Assembly: GCA_031267995.1 (NCBI GenBank)
Contig: JAIRXZ010000038.1
Coordinates: 1 to 7,491, forward strand
DNA: 7,491 nucleotides
Source of the DNA: Odoribacteraceae bacterium
GTDB taxonomy: Bacteria > Bacteroidota > Bacteroidia > Bacteroidales > Marinifilaceae
Direction: 5' to 3'
The translations under genes and the position numbers were made by a program. This document shows, one piece after another, positions 5,302-7,491 of this stretch (positions within the stretch are counted from its first letter, which is position 1; each line of letters starts with the position of its first letter). Under the pieces are notes generated by a model, which was not told the origin of the DNA, made no database searches, and worked only from the letters and a program-made list of their open reading frames with translations.

Positions 5302-6155
5302 TTGGCTATCCTTAGAAATCCCTCCAGGGAGTAGTGCACGACGTTGGTCATCACTATTTGGAAAGGCTCCAGGATCCCCGTCTCGCGGGCGATCTTCAGC
5401 GTCTCCACGTACAGCGGCAGCGAAAATTCGTTCCCCTCCACGATCGTCAGCGGGAAGCCGTCCGACAGGAGGTGGTAATTCATCACCAGCCTGGCCACGC
5501 GGTCGTTCTCCTCGTCGAAGGGAGTGATCCGGCAAATCTCCGCGTGCAGGTAGATGGCCACCAGCGCGGAGTGCACCCCCTCCTCCGTCATGCGCGCCCG
5601 CTCCATCAGCGCGTGCTCCATCAGCGCGGGGATCTCCGACGGCATCGGCGGCACGTATTTCTCCCGCGGGGGTTCTTCTGGCGTCTCCTCCTTCGGCGGA
5701 ACTTCCGGCGCCTTTTTCTTTCCCCACGGGATTATCCGCGACAGCACGCCCTCCTTCTTCGGGCTATTCGACTCCTCCTGCCGGAACTTCCCGCCGCGCC
5801 TGTCGTCGATCCCGCTCGCGAGCGTCGCGTGCAACTCCCTGATCAGCTCCGTCGACAGCGGCACCCCCCCGTCCAGCGAAGTTTTGAGCAGCGACAGGGC
5901 GGCCGCCTCGTTCACCATCTCCTGTATTTGTTCTTTCGACAGGTTGGGCGGCCGCGTGCCGTTCCAGAAAAACTTCACCACGTCGTCCGTCATCGTGGGG
6001 AGACCCTCCAGCAAACTGCTTTCGGTCACGTAAGTCCACACCAGGTAGAGCCACGTCGTCTCCGCGGTTTTCTTGTCCAGCGCCTTCGCCACCCTCGTCG
6101 CGCTCACCTTTAGCGCGTTGATCTTCCCCAGCAATTTTTTCAATTCAGCATTCAT
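5298..6155 (-). CDS. Fic-domain protein with degenerate catalytic motif (probable pseudoenzyme)
   Basis: This 285-residue protein has the Fic layout but not its catalytic residues. The helical N-terminus carries SSLLEG (46-51), which matches the Fic inhibitory-helix motif (S/T)xxxE(G/N) with Glu50. The flap region starts at GGKFR (121-125) and is followed by an insertion of about 40 residues rich in Pro, Glu and Lys (130-168), probably disordered. After PPMPSEIPALMEH, the core helix HSALVAIYLHAEI leads into TPFDEENDRVAR (211-222). The canonical motif is HPFxxGNGRxxR: the essential His is Thr211 and the two glycines are Glu216 and Asp218, while Asn217, Arg219 and Arg222 remain. RLVMNYHLLSDGFP (222-235) is again typical. 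Active Fic enzymes transfer AMP to protein hydroxyls; this one is unlikely to. The ATG at 6155 lies 4 bases after the murF-alr stop. No signal peptide is seen, so it is cytoplasmic. The family call is good; the role is unknown. Confidence 0.82.
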   Translation of the reverse strand: MNAELKKLLGKINALKVSATRVAKALDKKTAETTWLYLVWTYVTESSLLEGLPTMTDDVVKFFWNGTRPPNLSKEQIQEMVNEAAALSLLKTSLDGGVPLSTELIRELHATLASGIDDRRGGKFRQEESNSPKKEGVLSRIIPWGKKKAPEVPPKEETPEEPPREKYVPPMPSEIPALMEHALMERARMTEEGVHSALVAIYLHAEICRITPFDEENDRVARLVMNYHLLSDGFPLTIVEGNEFSLPLYVETLKIARETGILEPFQIVMTNVVHYSLEGFLRIAK

Positions 6156-6159
6156 AGTT

Positions 6160-7491
6160 TCATTCTTTTAGATAAACACGTTTTACTCGCGGCGAGATGC
6201 CGGTAAGCACCTCGTATGGAATCGTCCCGAGCTTGTCGGCCATCTCGGTAACGGGAATCTCTCTCCCGAAGATCTCCACCTCGTCGCCGACGGCCGCCCC
6301 GCCGGTAACATCCACCATGCAGGAATCCATGCAGATGTTGCCGATAAAAGGCACGCGCCGACCCCCGACCACCACCTCCCCGATGCCGTTGCCGAGGCGC
6401 CTGTCCAGGCCGTCGGCGTACCCCACCGGCAGCGTTGCCACCAGCGAAGGCCGGCGCGTCACCCCCGCGCGCCCGTACCCGACGGGTTCCCCCGCTGGAA
6501 TCTCCCGCACCGCCGCCACCCGCGTCTTCAGCGTGCTGACGGGCGACAGCGGCGCGCCCGCGGCGCTGATACCGTGCAAGCCGATGCCCAGGCGAACCAT
6601 GTCGAAGTGATACTCCGGGAACCGCTCGATGCCCGCCGAGTTCAGCAAGTGGCGCCACACGGGATAGTCGAGACCCGCCTGCACCGCCGCGCTCGCCCGC
6701 GCGAAACGCTCCGCCTGCAGCCGCGTGAACCCGTCGTGCGCGGGATCGTCGCTCCCCGCCAGGTGCGAGAACACCGACCGCGCGTACAACGCCCGCCCCC
6801 CCCGCAAAAACTCCACCAGCGCCGGCACCTCCCCCTCGTCCAGCCCGGAGCGGTTCATCCCCGTGTTGATCTTCACGTGAGCGGGAAACCGCTTGACGCC
6901 ATGCCTGCCCAGCGCCCGTTCGAACTCCGCCAGCATCTCCAGCGAGTAAATCTCCGGCTCCAGGTTAAAAGTGATCATGCTATCGAACGCCTCCCGTTCG
7001 GGATTCATCACGGCGATCGGCAGCGAGATGCCCGCCGCCCGCAGCTCTATCCCCTCGTCGGCGAAAGCCACCATCAGGTAATCCACGCGGTGATACTCCA
7101 GCAGCGTGGCCACCTCCCGCGCGCCGCTGCCGTAGGAAAACGCCTTCACCATCACGGCAACGCGCGCCGGCGTGAGGGAACGGAAATAATTCAGGTTGCG
7201 CGCCATCGCCTCCAGGTCTACCTCCAGCACCGTCCCGTGCGACTGCTTCTGCAGGAACCCCGCCACGTACTCCAGCCGGAACCGCCGCGCCCCCCGCAGC
7301 AGCACCACCTGCCGCCGGAAACTCTCCCTCTCCTCGTGCCGGAGGAAATGCCCCGTGCTCTCGTAAAACCGCGAACCCGGCGGGAAAGCCTCCCGGTACC
7401 GCCCCACGCGCTCCCCGATGCCGATAAACCGCGTCACCCCCGCCTCGCGGATAGCCTCCCCCGCCTCCCGGTACAGCTCGGCCGGGTCGCG
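6160..7491 (-). CDS. murF-alr: Bifunctional MurF-alanine racemase, C-terminal part (5' end beyond window)
   Basis: The frame is open to base 7491, and 443 residues are visible. The first 75 or so (ELYREAGEAIREAGVTRFIG, then RFYESTGHFL) are the C-terminal domain of MurF, the UDP-MurNAc-tripeptide:D-Ala-D-Ala ligase. After the linker LQKQSHGTVLEVDLEA comes a complete type III PLP alanine racemase. MVKAFSYGSG carries the Schiff-base Lys116 (codon 7146-7144), VGYGRAG has the likely second catalytic Tyr339, and LPVGYADG, GNICMDSCMVD and the terminal VLTGISPRVKRVYL complete the family pattern. The racemase makes D-Ala, which feeds the dipeptide that MurF adds to the cell-wall precursor; this fusion is a known Bacteroidota arrangement of about 820-840 residues. 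A GTG at 7437 could be mistaken for a start, but homology continues upstream of it. The gene ends 4 bases before the Fic-like gene and is the most upstream member of the visible operon. Confidence 0.94.
   Translation of the reverse strand, partial: RDPAELYREAGEAIREAGVTRFIGIGERVGRYREAFPPGSRFYESTGHFLRHEERESFRRQVVLLRGARRFRLEYVAGFLQKQSHGTVLEVDLEAMARNLNYFRSLTPARVAVMVKAFSYGSGAREVATLLEYHRVDYLMVAFADEGIELRAAGISLPIAVMNPEREAFDSMITFNLEPEIYSLEMLAEFERALGRHGVKRFPAHVKINTGMNRSGLDEGEVPALVEFLRGGRALYARSVFSHLAGSDDPAHDGFTRLQAERFARASAAVQAGLDYPVWRHLLNSAGIERFPEYHFDMVRLGIGLHGISAAGAPLSPVSTLKTRVAAVREIPAGEPVGYGRAGVTRRPSLVATLPVGYADGLDRRLGNGIGEVVVGGRRVPFIGNICMDSCMVDVTGGAAVGDEVEIFGREIPVTEMADKLGTIPYEVLTGISPRVKRVYLKE

Noticed and set aside
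3978..5315. A long plus-strand open frame of 445 codons
   Set aside because: It mirrors the M64 gene, whose minus-strand frame has a signal peptide and complete HExxH motif. The antisense product has no domain signature.
7435..7437. GTG as the start of the alanine racemase
   Set aside because: The frame stays open to the window edge and the upstream residues continue the MurF C-terminal domain, so this is an internal Val codon.
1..7491. tRNA, rRNA, riboswitch, insertion sequence or strong terminator
   Set aside because: No cloverleaf, transposase, terminal inverted repeats or hairpin plus T-run was seen; gaps between genes are too short to hold such elements.

Overview
The window looks like chromosomal DNA from a GC-rich member of the Bacteroidota (order Bacteroidales most likely). 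The GC content is about 60-65% by eye. The evidence is a MurF-alanine racemase fusion typical of this phylum, a secreted M64-family metallopeptidase of the Bacteroides type, a GT2 glycosyltransferase joined to a DUF4922/HIT-like domain, and the absence of clear Shine-Dalgarno sites. I cannot name a genus. Both ends cut through genes, so this may be a whole metagenomic contig.

All genes lie on the minus strand and read from right to left. They are murF-alr (5' end missing, 7491-6160), a degenerate Fic-domain protein (6155-5298), a signal-peptide-bearing M64 peptidase (5246-3963), a GT2 + HIT-like fusion protein (3966-1726), a SpoIID/LytB-domain protein (1722-388), and a rearranged zone (about 521-1) with the start of an AmpG-like permease. 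Gaps are 4, 51, -4, 3 and 6 bases. I see no terminator or convincing promoter, so one long operon with translational coupling is the simplest reading. The only non-coding gap above 10 bases (5247-5297) is spanned by two minicistrons linked by ATGA stop/start overlaps.

The shared theme is the cell envelope. MurF-Alr makes D-Ala and UDP-MurNAc-pentapeptide, SpoIID-type enzymes cleave peptidoglycan glycan strands, and AmpG imports muropeptides. The GT2/HIT fusion suggests sugar-nucleotide chemistry coupled to glycan transfer, and the M64 protein is an exported or periplasmic zinc protease. How the Fic pseudoenzyme and the fusion protein join this theme is inference.

The left end is the structurally odd part. 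The 3' end of the SpoIID gene and the 5' end of the AmpG gene are repeated with a 315-base offset (206 bases, 6 mismatches). Inside the unit a diverged 89-base piece of the SpoIID tail is repeated again at a 102-base offset, with a 7-base microhomology at the junction. The result is an intact-looking 102-codon chimeric reading frame. Nearly all coding differences between copies are synonymous, so the copies seem to come from alleles that had diverged under selection. Either a real recombination hotspot or a strain-mixed assembly tangle at a contig end could explain this.

The GC skew of the plus strand also reverses across the window (G-rich on the left, C-rich on the right), although every gene points the same way.
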